Of a DNA stretch of 64,000 bases, positions 34,838 to 43,669 are shown in pieces. The DNA is from Arthrobacter sp. APC 3897 (GTDB lineage Bacteria; Actinomycetota; Actinomycetes; Actinomycetales; Micrococcaceae): contig NZ_JASDDG010000022.1 of NCBI RefSeq assembly GCF_030407495.1, forward strand, positions 1 through 64,000. Reading direction: 5' to 3'. The notes under the pieces were generated by a model, which did no database searches, was not told the origin of the DNA, and saw nothing but the letters and a program-made list of their open reading frames with translations. Both the position numbers and the translations under genes were made by a program. The stretch's first letter is position 1; each line of letters starts with the position of its first letter.

Positions 34838-36325
34838 GTGAGTGAAACAACCAAACGCCGTGTCAACGTTGCTGCGCTGATGACGGCGCTGCTGACCGCC
34901 TGCATGGCATTCCAGCTGAACGCCTCCATGCTTTCCCCCGCACTGTTCACCATCGAAAAAGAGCTGAACACCACCTCGGCGGCCGTCGCTCTGACCCAGA
35001 CAGCGTTCTTCACCGCAGCCGCGCTCTTCTCCCTGTTCCTGCCGCGGTTGGGTGACATCATCGGCCGCAAAAAGGTTCTGGGCGGAATGCTGGTGGTCCT
35101 GACCCTCGGCTCCGTGCTTGCCGCCCTGGCTCCCAGCGTCGAACTGCTGTTCCTCGCCCGGCTGATCCAGGGCGTGTCCGGACCCACGGTGGCGCTGTCC
35201 ATGATTATGCTCCGGGTCGAAGTCCGTGAACCAAAGCTCTACGGAACCCTGATGGGCGTCATCGCCGCGGTCAACGGCGGCATTGCCGGTGTCGACGCCA
35301 TCGCCGGCGGTTTTCTGGCACAGAACTACGGCTTCGCCTCCATTTTTTGGACCATGGCCGCCGTGGGCGTCCTTGCCGCCGCCCTGGTCATTCTGGTGGT
35401 TCCGGAATCCTCCGCCCCCACCAAGGCAAAGATGGACTGGGCAGGGGTTGTTCCCCTGGTGATCTCGGTGGGAACCCTGCTCACCGCCTTCAATGAGGCC
35501 GGCAAACTGGCCAGCGCCAACTGGCCCCTCGTGGCGGGACTGATCGTTCTTTCCGGAGTTGCCTTCACCGTGTTCTGGAAGGTGGAGAACCGCACCGAAG
35601 AACCGCTGATAGCCACCCGGTTGCTCAAGCAGCGCTCCACCTGGGCCCTCCTGCTGACCACCGTACTGACCATGACCGGTGTCTTCGCCGTCATGAACGG
35701 CATCATCCCCGCCCTGGCCCAGGACGGCGTCATCGGGTTCGGCATGGGGGCAGAGGATTCCGCCTGGTGGACCATCACTCCCTATGCCCTTGCCGGTCTG
35801 GTGATTGGCCCCTTCGCCGGCCGTCTTGCCGGCAGCTGGGGCTATGCGAAGGTGCTGCGGATCGGTACGGCCGGTTCCGTCCTGGCCCTGGTCCTGATGC
35901 TTCCGGTTGTTGGCGGCGATTCCAGGCTGGGACTGCTGGGCGTCTCGGTGCTGATCGGCATCACGTACGCCGGCATCGGCAACGTCATGCTCAGCGGCAT
36001 GGGCGTGCTGCTGTCCCCCAAGGAGAACCCGGGTTTCCTGCCGGGCCTGAACGCCGGTGCGTTCAACCTCGGCGCAGGCCTGAGCTTCGCCGTGATTTAC
36101 GCGGCCAAAACCGCCGCCACGGCTCCGGACGGATCCGGCACCGGGGGCTACTACGGCGGCATCATTGCCGGCCTGGTCATCTTGGTCCTGGCACTTGCCT
36201 CGTCGTTCCTGATCCCGAAACCTGCCGCAGGGGAAACCGGCACCGCCCCTGCTGAAGCCGCAGGCACCCACCAGCCCGCCGACGTCGGCCCCACCCTCCG
36301 ACGGCAGCTGCAGGGCAAAGATTAG
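34838..36325 (+). CDS. MFS transporter (DHA2-like), paralogue 1
   Basis: 495 residues, GTG 34838. A 14-segment major facilitator: RVNVAALMTALLTACMAFQL, LFLPRLGDIIGRKKVLGGM (motif A region), LARLIQGVSGP, and GVIAAVNGGIAGVDAIAGG. The C-terminal half holds ENPGFLPGLNAGAFNLGAG. It is very similar along its length to the transporter at 37570, so the two are recent duplicates. The neighbouring nucleoside hydrolase and ribokinase suggest uptake or export of nucleosides or ribose-containing compounds; this is inferred from context. Confidence 0.9.
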   Translation: MSETTKRRVNVAALMTALLTACMAFQLNASMLSPALFTIEKELNTTSAAVALTQTAFFTAAALFSLFLPRLGDIIGRKKVLGGMLVVLTLGSVLAALAPSVELLFLARLIQGVSGPTVALSMIMLRVEVREPKLYGTLMGVIAAVNGGIAGVDAIAGGFLAQNYGFASIFWTMAAVGVLAAALVILVVPESSAPTKAKMDWAGVVPLVISVGTLLTAFNEAGKLASANWPLVAGLIVLSGVAFTVFWKVENRTEEPLIATRLLKQRSTWALLLTTVLTMTGVFAVMNGIIPALAQDGVIGFGMGAEDSAWWTITPYALAGLVIGPFAGRLAGSWGYAKVLRIGTAGSVLALVLMLPVVGGDSRLGLLGVSVLIGITYAGIGNVMLSGMGVLLSPKENPGFLPGLNAGAFNLGAGLSFAVIYAAKTAATAPDGSGTGGYYGGIIAGLVILVLALASSFLIPKPAAGETGTAPAEAAGTHQPADVGPTLRRQLQGKD

Positions 36326-36625
36326 GGCCTGTCCCGACCACAGGCAAATCGGCGGAGGCGGAGGCGGGAGCGGGCTGCAGCGGCAGGAAATAGCGGTCAA
36401 AAAACGCCGCTATCTTTAATGCAGTGCCCCCTCCTTCCCGGGGAAAGTGCTGCCCTTCGAATGGCTGTCCGGCCACCGCCCGATCCCGTTCAACAGCGCG
36501 CCGCACTCCGCCACGGCTCCCGTCCGCACCGCTTCGCTGCGCCTGCTCAACGGACCGCCGGGGCAGGGCACTGCACACGGGGACTCCCGGTCCCCCAGCA
36601 AGAACCTCAACGAAGCGGAGAAGCA
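36326..36625 (+). other. 300-base region between MFS gene and nucleoside hydrolase
   Basis: Holds a weak terminator-like hairpin early on and then the leader of the nucleoside hydrolase gene. One frame (from GTG 36447) reads LPFEWLSGHRPIPFNS with GC-rich third positions, as in real genes here, but it runs into the hydrolase in another frame and resembles no known protein. It may be a gene remnant. Confidence 0.35.
36390..36413 (+). terminator. Weak hairpin after the first MFS gene
   Basis: ATAGCGG (36390-36396) pairs with CCGCTAT (36407-36413) across a 10-base loop containing an A-run, followed by CTTTAAT. The short stem makes this a tentative terminator; it could instead be a regulator site for the downstream nucleoside operon. 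Confidence 0.4.
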
Positions 36626-37573
36626 ATGCCCCACAAAATCATCCTGGACTGCGATCCCGGCCATGATGATGCGGTCGCCCTGCTGCTGGCACACGGCAGC
36701 CCGGAGATCGATCTTCTGGCGGTGACCACCGTCGTCGGAAACCAGACTCTGGAGAAAGTGACACGCAACGCGCTGGCTATAGCCCGTGTCGCAAATATCA
36801 CAGGCGTCCCCTTTGCCGCAGGTTGTGACCGGCCCCTGGTCCGCACCATCGAAAATGCTCCGGACATCCACGGTGAATCCGGCATGGACGGCCCCGAACT
36901 GCCCGAGCCCGCCATCGAACTGGATCCGCGGCACGCTGTTGACCTGATCATTGACACCGTGATGGCCCATGAGCCCGGGACCGTCACACTGGTGCCCACC
37001 GGCGGACTGACCAACATTGCGCTGGCTGTCCGCAAGGAACCGCGCATCGCCGGGCGGGTGAAGGAAGTTGTCCTCATGGGCGGCGGATACCATGTGGGCA
37101 ACTGGTCGGCAGTCGCCGAGTTCAATATCAAGATTGACCCCGAAGCCGCGCACATTGTCTTCAATGAAAAGTGGCCGCTGACGATGGTTGGCCTGGACCT
37201 CACACACCAGGCCCTGGCCACTGATGAAGTTGCCAACCGCATCGCCGCGGTGGGGACCAAGCCGGCCAAGTTTGTTGGGGAACTCCTGGAGTTCTTCGGC
37301 CAGACGTACAAGGACGCCCAGGGCTTTGACTTCCCGCCTGTCCATGACCCCTGCGCCGTCGCCTACGTCATCGATCCCTCCGTCATGACCACCCGGCGTG
37401 TTCCGCTGGATGTGGAACTGACCGGCACCCTGACCCTGGGCATGACGGTGGCGGATTTCCGGGCACCGGCTCCCGACGACTGCACCACCTCCGTCGCTGT
37501 TGACCTGGACCACCAGAAGTTCTGGGACCTGGTGGTGGACTCCCTGGAGCGCATCGGCGAGGTAGACCTGTGA
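36626..37573 (+). CDS. Nucleoside hydrolase (inosine/uridine-preferring family)
   Basis: 315 residues. ATG 36626 has GGAG 5 bases upstream; longer in-frame readings lack an RBS. The N-terminal calcium-binding signature is ILDCDPGHDDAVALLLAHG (Asp10, Asp14 and Asp15), and the conserved segments TVVGNQTLEKVTRNALAI, LVPTGGLTNIALA, EFNIKIDPEAAHIVF and HDPCAVAYV follow. It cleaves the N-glycosidic bond of nucleosides to base and ribose. Its stop overlaps the GTG of the second MFS gene (GTGA), and a ribokinase follows, forming a nucleoside uptake, hydrolysis and ribose phosphorylation unit. Confidence 0.94.
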   Translation: MPHKIILDCDPGHDDAVALLLAHGSPEIDLLAVTTVVGNQTLEKVTRNALAIARVANITGVPFAAGCDRPLVRTIENAPDIHGESGMDGPELPEPAIELDPRHAVDLIIDTVMAHEPGTVTLVPTGGLTNIALAVRKEPRIAGRVKEVVLMGGGYHVGNWSAVAEFNIKIDPEAAHIVFNEKWPLTMVGLDLTHQALATDEVANRIAAVGTKPAKFVGELLEFFGQTYKDAQGFDFPPVHDPCAVAYVIDPSVMTTRRVPLDVELTGTLTLGMTVADFRAPAPDDCTTSVAVDLDHQKFWDLVVDSLERIGEVDL

Positions 37574-38997
37574 GCGCTGCAACCCGGCGCCGCGTCAACG
37601 TTGCAGCCCTGATGACGGCACTGCTGGCGGCCTGTGTGGCTTTCCAGCTGAACGCTTCCATGCTTTCCCCCGCCCTTGTGCGGATCGAAGAAGAGCTGAA
37701 CACCACCTCCGCTGCGGTGGGCCTGACCCAGACGGCGTTCTTCACCGCGGCAGCTCTCTTCTCCCTGTTCCTTCCCCGGCTCGGTGACATCATCGGCCGC
37801 AAGAAGGTCCTGGGCGGCATGCTGGTGGTCCTCACCATCGGCTCCGTGGTGGCCGCCCTGGCACCCAGCATCGAGGTCCTGTTCATCGCCCGCCTGATCC
37901 AGGGTGTTTCCGGCCCCGTGGTGCCGCTGACCCTGATCATGCTGCGCGTGGAAATCCGCGACGCCAAGCTTTACGGCACCCTGATGGGTGTTATTACGGC
38001 AGTCAACGGCGGCATCGCCGGTGTTGACGCAATTGCCGGCGGCTACCTGGCCGAAAACCACGGCTTCGCATCGGTGTTCTGGGCCATGGCTGCCGTGGGT
38101 GCCGTAGCCACCGCGCTCCTAATGTTCCTGGCTCCGGAATCCCGTGCCGAGAAGAAAGAAAAGATGGACTGGGTGGGCGTGGTTCCCCTGGTCATCTCGG
38201 TGGGCGCCCTGCTGACCGCCTTCAACGAGGCGGGGAAACTGGCTGCCGCCAATTGGCCGCTGGTCATTGGGCTGACCTTCATCTCCGTCATTGCCTTCGT
38301 GGTGTTCTGGAAGGTTGAGAACCGCACGGAACAGCCGCTGGTGGCCACCTATCTGCTGAAGCAGCGTTCCACCTGGGCGCTGCTGCTGACCACGCTGCTC
38401 ACCATGACCGGTGTCTTTGCCGTCATGAACGGCATCATCCCCGCCCTGGCACAGGACGGCGTCGTCGGCTTTGGCCTGGGCGCTGAAGATTCCGCCTGGT
38501 GGACGCTGACCCCGTATGCCATTGCCGGACTGGTGATGGGACCGATCGCGGGCCGCCTGGCCGCGACCTGGGGCTACGGCAAGATGCTGCGGATCGGCAT
38601 GATCGGTTCCGTGATTGCACTGGCCCTGATGCTCCTGATCGTCGGCAGCGATTCCAAGCTGGGACTGCTGGGCGTCTCGGTGCTGGTGGGCGTCACCTAC
38701 GCCGGCATCGGCAACATCATGCTCAACGGCCTGGGCATTGTGCTCTCCCCCAAGGAGAATCCCGGCTTCCTGCCGGGCCTGAACGCCGGCGCGTTCAACC
38801 TGGGTGCCGGGCTCAGCTTCGCCGTGATCTACGCTGTAAAGACTGCCACCACGGCTGCGGACGGATCCGGAACTGAGGGTTACTACGGCGGCCTCATCGC
38901 CGGCCTGATCATTTTGGTGCTGGCCCTGGCCACGTCCTTCCTGATCCCCAAGCCGGCCGACGCCGAAGTGGAAACCGCTGAGAAAACCCTCCGGTAA
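37570..38997 (+). CDS. MFS transporter (DHA2-like), paralogue 2
   Basis: 475 residues, GTG 37570 in a 4-base overlap with the nucleoside hydrolase, implying translational coupling. Almost every membrane segment matches the paralogue at 34838 (LGDIIGRKKVLGGMLVV, GVDAIAGGYLAENHGFASVF, MNGIIPALAQDGVVGFGLG). Coupling to a nucleoside hydrolase and ribokinase makes a nucleoside permease role likely, although the DHA2-like family is best known for drug efflux. Confidence 0.9.
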   Translation: MSAATRRRVNVAALMTALLAACVAFQLNASMLSPALVRIEEELNTTSAAVGLTQTAFFTAAALFSLFLPRLGDIIGRKKVLGGMLVVLTIGSVVAALAPSIEVLFIARLIQGVSGPVVPLTLIMLRVEIRDAKLYGTLMGVITAVNGGIAGVDAIAGGYLAENHGFASVFWAMAAVGAVATALLMFLAPESRAEKKEKMDWVGVVPLVISVGALLTAFNEAGKLAAANWPLVIGLTFISVIAFVVFWKVENRTEQPLVATYLLKQRSTWALLLTTLLTMTGVFAVMNGIIPALAQDGVVGFGLGAEDSAWWTLTPYAIAGLVMGPIAGRLAATWGYGKMLRIGMIGSVIALALMLLIVGSDSKLGLLGVSVLVGVTYAGIGNIMLNGLGIVLSPKENPGFLPGLNAGAFNLGAGLSFAVIYAVKTATTAADGSGTEGYYGGLIAGLIILVLALATSFLIPKPADAEVETAEKTLR

Positions 38998-39046
38998 TCA
39001 CAGTCCGTTTCACCCGCCTGATCCGCTCCAAAGGAGAACGTCCCGC

Positions 39047-39961
39047 ATGTCCGCAGGAAAAGTTGTAGTTGTAGGGTCGCTCAATGCTGACCTGACTGTC
39101 CGCACCGACCGTTTCCCGCAGCCCGGGGAAACCCTCAACGGCTCGGAACTGGTCATTGTCCCGGGCGGAAAGAGCGCAAACCAGGCTGCCGCAGCGGCCA
39201 TCCTGGGCGCCGATGTTCGACTGTTCGGTGCAGTGGGCGCCGACGGCCACGGGGATCTGCTGCTCAAGGCTGCGGCTGCCGCGGGCGTTGATGCCTCCCG
39301 CGTCCTGCGCCGCGCGGACACGGCCACTGGAACGGCCATGATCGTGGTGGATGCCGCCGGGGAAAACACGATTATCGTCTCCCCGGGTGCCAACGGCACC
39401 GTCGCCGGTGCCGAGCTGCCGGCGGATCTGTTCGACGGCGCCGCCGTGCTGACGCTGAGCCTGGAGGTTCCGCTTGACGCGGTTACCGCCGCGGCACGTG
39501 CAGGACATGACGCCGGTGCGCAGGTTCTGCTGAATCTTTCCCCGTACCGGGAAGTCCCGGCCGAACTGCTGGCGCTCACTGACGTCCTGCTGCTCAACAC
39601 CCACGAAGCGGCGCTGGTCACCGGCCTCACGGACCCCGCCGCCGACTGGGAAGCGGTCATCGCTGCCCTGGGACAGCTCGGCGTGCGGCGCACCATCATC
39701 ACGCTCGGCGGAGACGGCGCCGTGGTGCTGGACGGCACGGCACAGGGAGCTGACCGCATTATCGCCGTGGCACCCACACGCGTCACCGCGGTGGACACCA
39801 CCGGCTGCGGGGACGCCTTCACCGCGGCCACCGCGGCACGGCTTGCTGCCGGAGATTCGCTGGCGGACGCGGCCGCCTTCGCGGCCCGGGCCGGTGCGCT
39901 GGCCGCCACCCGCGAGGGTGCGCAGTCCTCCTACTCCGCACTGACTGAGCTGGCGGGTTAA
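39047..39961 (+). CDS. rbsK: Ribokinase
   Basis: 304 residues, ATG 39047 with GGAG upstream. PfkB-family kinase: VVVGSLNADLTVRTDRFPQP, the first signature GGKSANQAAAAAILGADV, and the second signature DTTGCGDAFTAATAARLA, in which the aspartate of GCGD is the catalytic base. It phosphorylates ribose to ribose 5-phosphate, here probably ribose released by the nucleoside hydrolase two genes upstream. The operon ends with a strong terminator. Confidence 0.93.
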   Translation: MSAGKVVVVGSLNADLTVRTDRFPQPGETLNGSELVIVPGGKSANQAAAAAILGADVRLFGAVGADGHGDLLLKAAAAAGVDASRVLRRADTATGTAMIVVDAAGENTIIVSPGANGTVAGAELPADLFDGAAVLTLSLEVPLDAVTAAARAGHDAGAQVLLNLSPYREVPAELLALTDVLLLNTHEAALVTGLTDPAADWEAVIAALGQLGVRRTIITLGGDGAVVLDGTAQGADRIIAVAPTRVTAVDTTGCGDAFTAATAARLAAGDSLADAAAFAARAGALAATREGAQSSYSALTELAG

Positions 39962-39977
39962 TACCCGCTTCCGCGCA

Positions 39978-40018
39978 ACGACGACGGCGCCTCCCCCCTT
40001 GGGAGGCGCCGTCGTCGT
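39978..40018 (+). terminator. Strong intrinsic terminator after ribokinase
   Basis: An 18-bp perfect stem (39978-39995 with 40001-40018) closes on the 5-base loop CCCTT. It begins 17 bases after the ribokinase stop and immediately precedes the AAA+ ATPase promoter. Confidence 0.85.
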
Positions 40019-40025
40019 CTGCTGC

Positions 40026-40031
40026 TAGGCT
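40026..40031 (+). promoter_or_regulatory. -10 box (TAGGCT) of the AAA+ ATPase gene
   Basis: TAGGCT lies 8 bases before ATG 40040 with no Shine-Dalgarno sequence between, suggesting a leaderless start. The -35 region would lie within the preceding terminator stem. Confidence 0.45.
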
Positions 40032-40039
40032 CTGGCCGC

Positions 40040-41581
40040 ATGGACGAAAAACTGGGGGAATTCCTTCGCAACTTCAACCGTGCCATCGAGTTGGCGCAAG
40101 CGCACCGCGATGATGCTCAGGGGCGCATCCGTCTGCTGGATGTGCTCACCTCCCATTTGGGTATGCCGGCAGCCGAACTCCCGATCCTGGCCCAGGACTT
40201 TCCGGTCCACCGCTTCGCGGACCTGGACATCGCCGTCGAAAAGATCGCCGGTCAGGATCCGCAGGCACAGCTCATCGGTGTGGGAGGCGGGCAGCAGCGT
40301 CATCACCAGTCCCTTTCCGACCTCGTTCAGCAGGAGTATGGTCCCGTGCCCGTGGGCCAACCCGATTTCGTGAATCTCGCCGTCGGTCCGGACAGCACCC
40401 GCGAAGTGCTGGCACTGGGATTGCGGCTCTTTGCTTATGCCGGGGTTCCGGTGGCTGTGCTGCAGCGCGGCGCCAATCCGCAGTATGGACGCAACGGAAC
40501 CGACATTGCAGTGCTGGCCCCGGACCGGGAAGCGGCAGCCGGCTTCCTGGCGGCCGTCCAGGAAGATCTGCGGACCAACAGCATTCTGCGCGGACAGGTG
40601 GTGTCCTTCGCCTATGACCCTTACGGCCAACAGGGCGCCGGCGTCACGTTCCTGCCCCGCCCCTCACTGCCCGCCGACGAAGTCATCCTGCCCGACGGCG
40701 TGCTGGACCGCGTGGGCCGGCATGTCCTGGGCATTGCCGCCAACCGGGAAGCGCTCCGCGACCACGGCCAGCACCTCAAGCGCGGAGTCCTGCTCTACGG
40801 CCCGCCCGGCACCGGTAAAACCCACACCGTCCGCCACCTGCTGAGCGCCGGCGAGGGCACGACGGCGGTACTGCTGGCCGGGAGCTCGCTGCACGCGGTG
40901 GGAGAAGCCGCCCGGCTGGCCCGTGCCATGGCACCGTCCATGGTGATTCTCGAGGACATTGACCTGGTTGCCGAGGACCGAAACATGGGCAACGGCCCCC
41001 AGCCGCTGCTCTTTGAAGTCCTTGATGCCCTGGACGGGCTTGATGCGGATGCCGACGTCGTGTTCCTCATGACCACCAACCGCGCCGAAGCCCTGGAACG
41101 GGCTCTTGTGCAGCGGCCCGGCAGGGTGGACCTCGCCGTCGAAATTCCGCTGCCCGACGCCGGCAACCGGGTGCGGCTGCTGGAACTCTACGCCCCGGCC
41201 GGAGTGTTTTCCGACGCTGCCCTGCAGTCCGCCGCCAACCAATCCGAGGGCGCCACCGCATCTTTCGCACGGGAGTTGATCCGGCGGGCCGTGCTGGTTG
41301 CCGTGGATGCCGGCGAGTCGCCCGGTGACGAGCATTTGGCGGCCACCGTTCGGGAACTCATGGGCCAGGGGGAGGCCTTGACTCGGAGCCTGCTCGGCGC
41401 CGGTACCGGGAATGCTGCCGGCACTGATCCGGACGGCAGCAATTCCGACAGCAGCGATTTTGCCGATCCCGAACTGCTGACGGACGGGCAGGGTCCGCAG
41501 CCCGGGGTCAGCGTGGGTTACACCTACGGCTGGGTCGGCCAGGGAGGAGCCCGGTACGTCCCGCTGCCGCGGACCATCTGA
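40040..41581 (+). CDS. AAA+ ATPase of unknown function
   Basis: 513 residues. The N-terminal ~240 residues are an uncharacterised alpha/beta domain (FVNLAVGPDSTREVLALGLR, GVPVAVLQRGANPQYGRNGT, SILRGQVVSFAYDP). The AAA module has Walker A GPPGTGKT (254-261), Walker B VILEDIDL (~303-310), a sensor 1 region (VFLMTTNRAEALE) and the arginine finger region LVQRPGRVDLAVEIPLPD, close to the Cdc48/FtsH-like group. The ~70-residue tail is disordered and acidic, ending in an aromatic motif (VGYTYGWVGQGG). No protease domain or membrane anchor, so a remodelling or chaperone role is likely. Confidence 0.87.
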   Translation: MDEKLGEFLRNFNRAIELAQAHRDDAQGRIRLLDVLTSHLGMPAAELPILAQDFPVHRFADLDIAVEKIAGQDPQAQLIGVGGGQQRHHQSLSDLVQQEYGPVPVGQPDFVNLAVGPDSTREVLALGLRLFAYAGVPVAVLQRGANPQYGRNGTDIAVLAPDREAAAGFLAAVQEDLRTNSILRGQVVSFAYDPYGQQGAGVTFLPRPSLPADEVILPDGVLDRVGRHVLGIAANREALRDHGQHLKRGVLLYGPPGTGKTHTVRHLLSAGEGTTAVLLAGSSLHAVGEAARLARAMAPSMVILEDIDLVAEDRNMGNGPQPLLFEVLDALDGLDADADVVFLMTTNRAEALERALVQRPGRVDLAVEIPLPDAGNRVRLLELYAPAGVFSDAALQSAANQSEGATASFARELIRRAVLVAVDAGESPGDEHLAATVRELMGQGEALTRSLLGAGTGNAAGTDPDGSNSDSSDFADPELLTDGQGPQPGVSVGYTYGWVGQGGARYVPLPRTI

Positions 41582-41599
41582 CGGCCGCCGAGGTGATGA

Positions 41600-43270
41600 T
41601 TACCGGGCGGCGGCCCTGCCTGCTGCCCGGCCGCTGAACAGGCAGCCGCCCAGGAAGGTTCCTTCCAGGGACCGGTAACCGTGCATTCCGCCGCCGCCAA
41701 AGCCGGCCGCCTCACCGGCGGCAAAAAGGCCGGGCACCGGTGTTCCGTCCAGCCCCAGCACGCGGGAGTCCAAATCGGTTTCCAGTCCGCCCAGTGTCTT
41801 GCGGGTCAGTACCGAGAGCCGGACGGCAATGAGCGGGCCGTCCCTGGGATCCAGAATCGGATGCGGAGCTGCCGTTCTAATGAGCCGGTCCCCCAAATAA
41901 TTGCGTGCTCCTCGGATGGCGGTCACTTGGCTGTCCTTGCTGAAAGGATTGGCGATCTCCCGGTCCCGGGCTTCCAGCTCGCTGCGGATCGCCTCGGCGG
42001 ACAGGACCGGCGCAGCGCCGTTAGTTGAGTTCTTCGCCAGCGCGTTCATGCCCGCTACCAGTTCTTCCACCGAGCCGGCGCTGATGAAGTCCTCGCCGTG
42101 GTCCAGGAACTTTTGCACCGGGCCGGGCACCCCGGCCGTGGCACGGCCCAGCACATCACGCACGGATTTGCCCGTGAGGTCCGGATTCTGCTCGGACCCG
42201 GACAGTGCGAATTCCTTCCGGATGATCGCCTTGTTGAGGATGAACCAGCTGTAGTCCTGGCCCGTGCCGCGCAGATGCTCCAGCGTGCCGAGCGTATCGA
42301 AGCCGGGAAACAGGGGCACGGGAAGCCGGTTGCCGGCGGCGTCCAGCCAGAGCGGGGACGGACCGGGCAGAATCCGGATCCCGTGGTTGGCCCACACCGG
42401 GTCCCAGTTCCGGATGCCCTCCACGTAGTGCCACATCCGGTCCGGATTGATCACCCGGCCCCCGGCGGCGGCACTGGCGGTGATCCCGCGTCCGTCAACA
42501 TGTTCGGGCACCCCGCTGAGCATCGTTTCCGGCGGGCTTCCCAGCCGCTGCGGCCAGGCCGCCCGCACCAGGGCATGGTCTCCGCCGATTCCTCCGGTGG
42601 TAACGACGACGGCGCCGGCCGTGAACTCGAAGTCCGCCAGCCGGACGCGGCTGGTCGAAGCGCCGCGGACCGCCGTCGTCGGCTCCAGCACACCGCCGCG
42701 CACCCCGGTGACCACCCCGTTGCTCACGGTCAGTTCCTCCATCCGGTGGCGGAAGGCCAGCCGCACCAGTCCCCTGGCGACACCGTCGCACACCTTCGCC
42801 TCAAAGGGTGCGGTGATGCCCGGGCCCGTTCCCCAGGTGATGTGGAACCGCGGCACCGAGTTACCCGGGCCGGCCGCCCCGTACCCGCCGCGTTCCGCCC
42901 ACCCCACCACCGGAAAGATGCGGTGCCCCATCTGATGCAGCCACGCACGTTTCTCTCCCGCCGCGAAGTGGACGTAGGATTCGGCCCAGCGGCGCGGCCA
43001 GTAATCGTCCGGCCGGTCAAAGCCTGCTGTTCCGAGCCAGTCCTGCCATGCCAGTTCCACCGAATCACGCACCCGCAGCCGCCGCTGTTCGGGCGTATCC
43101 ACCATGAAGAGTCCGCCGAAGGACCACCAGGCCTGGCCGCCGAGGCTGGCCTCGCCTTCCTGTTCCACCAGGATGACGGAGCGGCCGGCGTCAACCAGCT
43201 CGGCGGCGGCCGTGAGCCCCGCCAAGCCGGCCCCGACAACTATGACGTCCGCGTCTGTGCTTGGCTGCAT
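41600..43270 (-). CDS. FAD-binding dehydrogenase (flavocytochrome c / ketosteroid dehydrogenase-like)
   Basis: 556 residues from ATG 43270. GTG 43279 is an alternative, but a TACCGT -10 box sits 7 bases before the ATG. Dinucleotide-binding motif VIVVGAGLAGLTAAAELV, then EGEASLGGQAWWSFGGLFM, and the C-terminal FAD segment VPGLFAAGEAAGFGGGGMHG. This is the pattern of the widely conserved bacterial FAD-binding dehydrogenases (about 550 residues) related to KstD and fumarate reductase flavoproteins. Substrate unknown. It converges with the AAA+ ATPase gene with an 18-base gap. Confidence 0.88.
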   Translation of the reverse strand: MQPSTDADVIVVGAGLAGLTAAAELVDAGRSVILVEQEGEASLGGQAWWSFGGLFMVDTPEQRRLRVRDSVELAWQDWLGTAGFDRPDDYWPRRWAESYVHFAAGEKRAWLHQMGHRIFPVVGWAERGGYGAAGPGNSVPRFHITWGTGPGITAPFEAKVCDGVARGLVRLAFRHRMEELTVSNGVVTGVRGGVLEPTTAVRGASTSRVRLADFEFTAGAVVVTTGGIGGDHALVRAAWPQRLGSPPETMLSGVPEHVDGRGITASAAAGGRVINPDRMWHYVEGIRNWDPVWANHGIRILPGPSPLWLDAAGNRLPVPLFPGFDTLGTLEHLRGTGQDYSWFILNKAIIRKEFALSGSEQNPDLTGKSVRDVLGRATAGVPGPVQKFLDHGEDFISAGSVEELVAGMNALAKNSTNGAAPVLSAEAIRSELEARDREIANPFSKDSQVTAIRGARNYLGDRLIRTAAPHPILDPRDGPLIAVRLSVLTRKTLGGLETDLDSRVLGLDGTPVPGLFAAGEAAGFGGGGMHGYRSLEGTFLGGCLFSGRAAGRAAAR

Positions 43271-43277
43271 CCGGTTC

Positions 43278-43283
43278 ACGGTA
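43278..43283 (-). promoter_or_regulatory. -10 box (TACCGT) of the FAD dehydrogenase gene
   Basis: On the minus strand TACCGT ends 7 bases before ATG 43270, the spacing expected for a leaderless mRNA. It supports the ATG over the overlapping GTG start. Confidence 0.45.
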
Positions 43284-43468
43284 CCGGCAGATGAGGCCTC
43301 TGGCTAGGGCCGATAACGGCGGGGTGGGTGACGGTCCGGAGCGCTTCTTAAACCGGCACAGCAACTTAGCGGTTGCCCCTTACTGCCCGGGACACCGCTT
43401 CCTAGACTGAACCGTACGGGCGGCTCATCTGAGGAGCCTGCATGCACCCAACCCGACTGGAGATAGAC

Positions 43469-43618
43469 ATGGCTGAAAAGGAACATTCCGTATCCGGCGA
43501 TGACCGGGACCGCACCCACAACGAAGCTCCGTCCGAGGGAGACTCGTCAGCCGAAGGATCCGCTGAACCGCGTCAGCACAGCCAAGAGGCTGCCGAAGGA
43601 GATGATGATACGAAGTGA
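43469..43618 (+). CDS. Small acidic disordered protein (49 aa)
   Basis: A short gene starting at ATG 43469 with GGAG 6 bases upstream and ending in TGA at 43616-43618. The product (MAEKEHSVSGDDRDRTHNE..., then EGDSSAEGSAEPRQ, ending EGDDDTK) is rich in Asp, Glu, Ser and Gln, with no hydrophobic core, so it is intrinsically disordered. Coding is supported by the good RBS, the protein-like acidic composition and an 18-bp terminator placed 13 bases after the stop. Function unknown. Confidence 0.65.
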   Translation: MAEKEHSVSGDDRDRTHNEAPSEGDSSAEGSAEPRQHSQEAAEGDDDTK

Positions 43619-43631
43619 CGGCGGCGCATCC

Positions 43632-43669
43632 AAAGGCCCGGAGTCCCAACCTTGGGACTCCGGGCCTTT
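43632..43669. terminator. Perfect 18-bp hairpin terminator
   Basis: 43632-43649 and 43652-43669 are exact complements with a 2-base loop. The A-run on one side and T-run on the other allow termination from both strands: the small acidic gene from the left and the DUF1508 gene from the right. Confidence 0.85.

Noticed and set aside
34769-36400. 543-residue minus-strand frame rich in Gln, His and Gly
   Set aside because: Antisense to the first MFS transporter; a similar antisense frame lies under the second transporter, as expected for paralogous genes, not evidence of coding.
41681-43294. Plus-strand frames of 115-398 residues opposite the FAD dehydrogenase
   Set aside because: Composition typical of antisense frames; the minus-strand flavoprotein motifs are clear.
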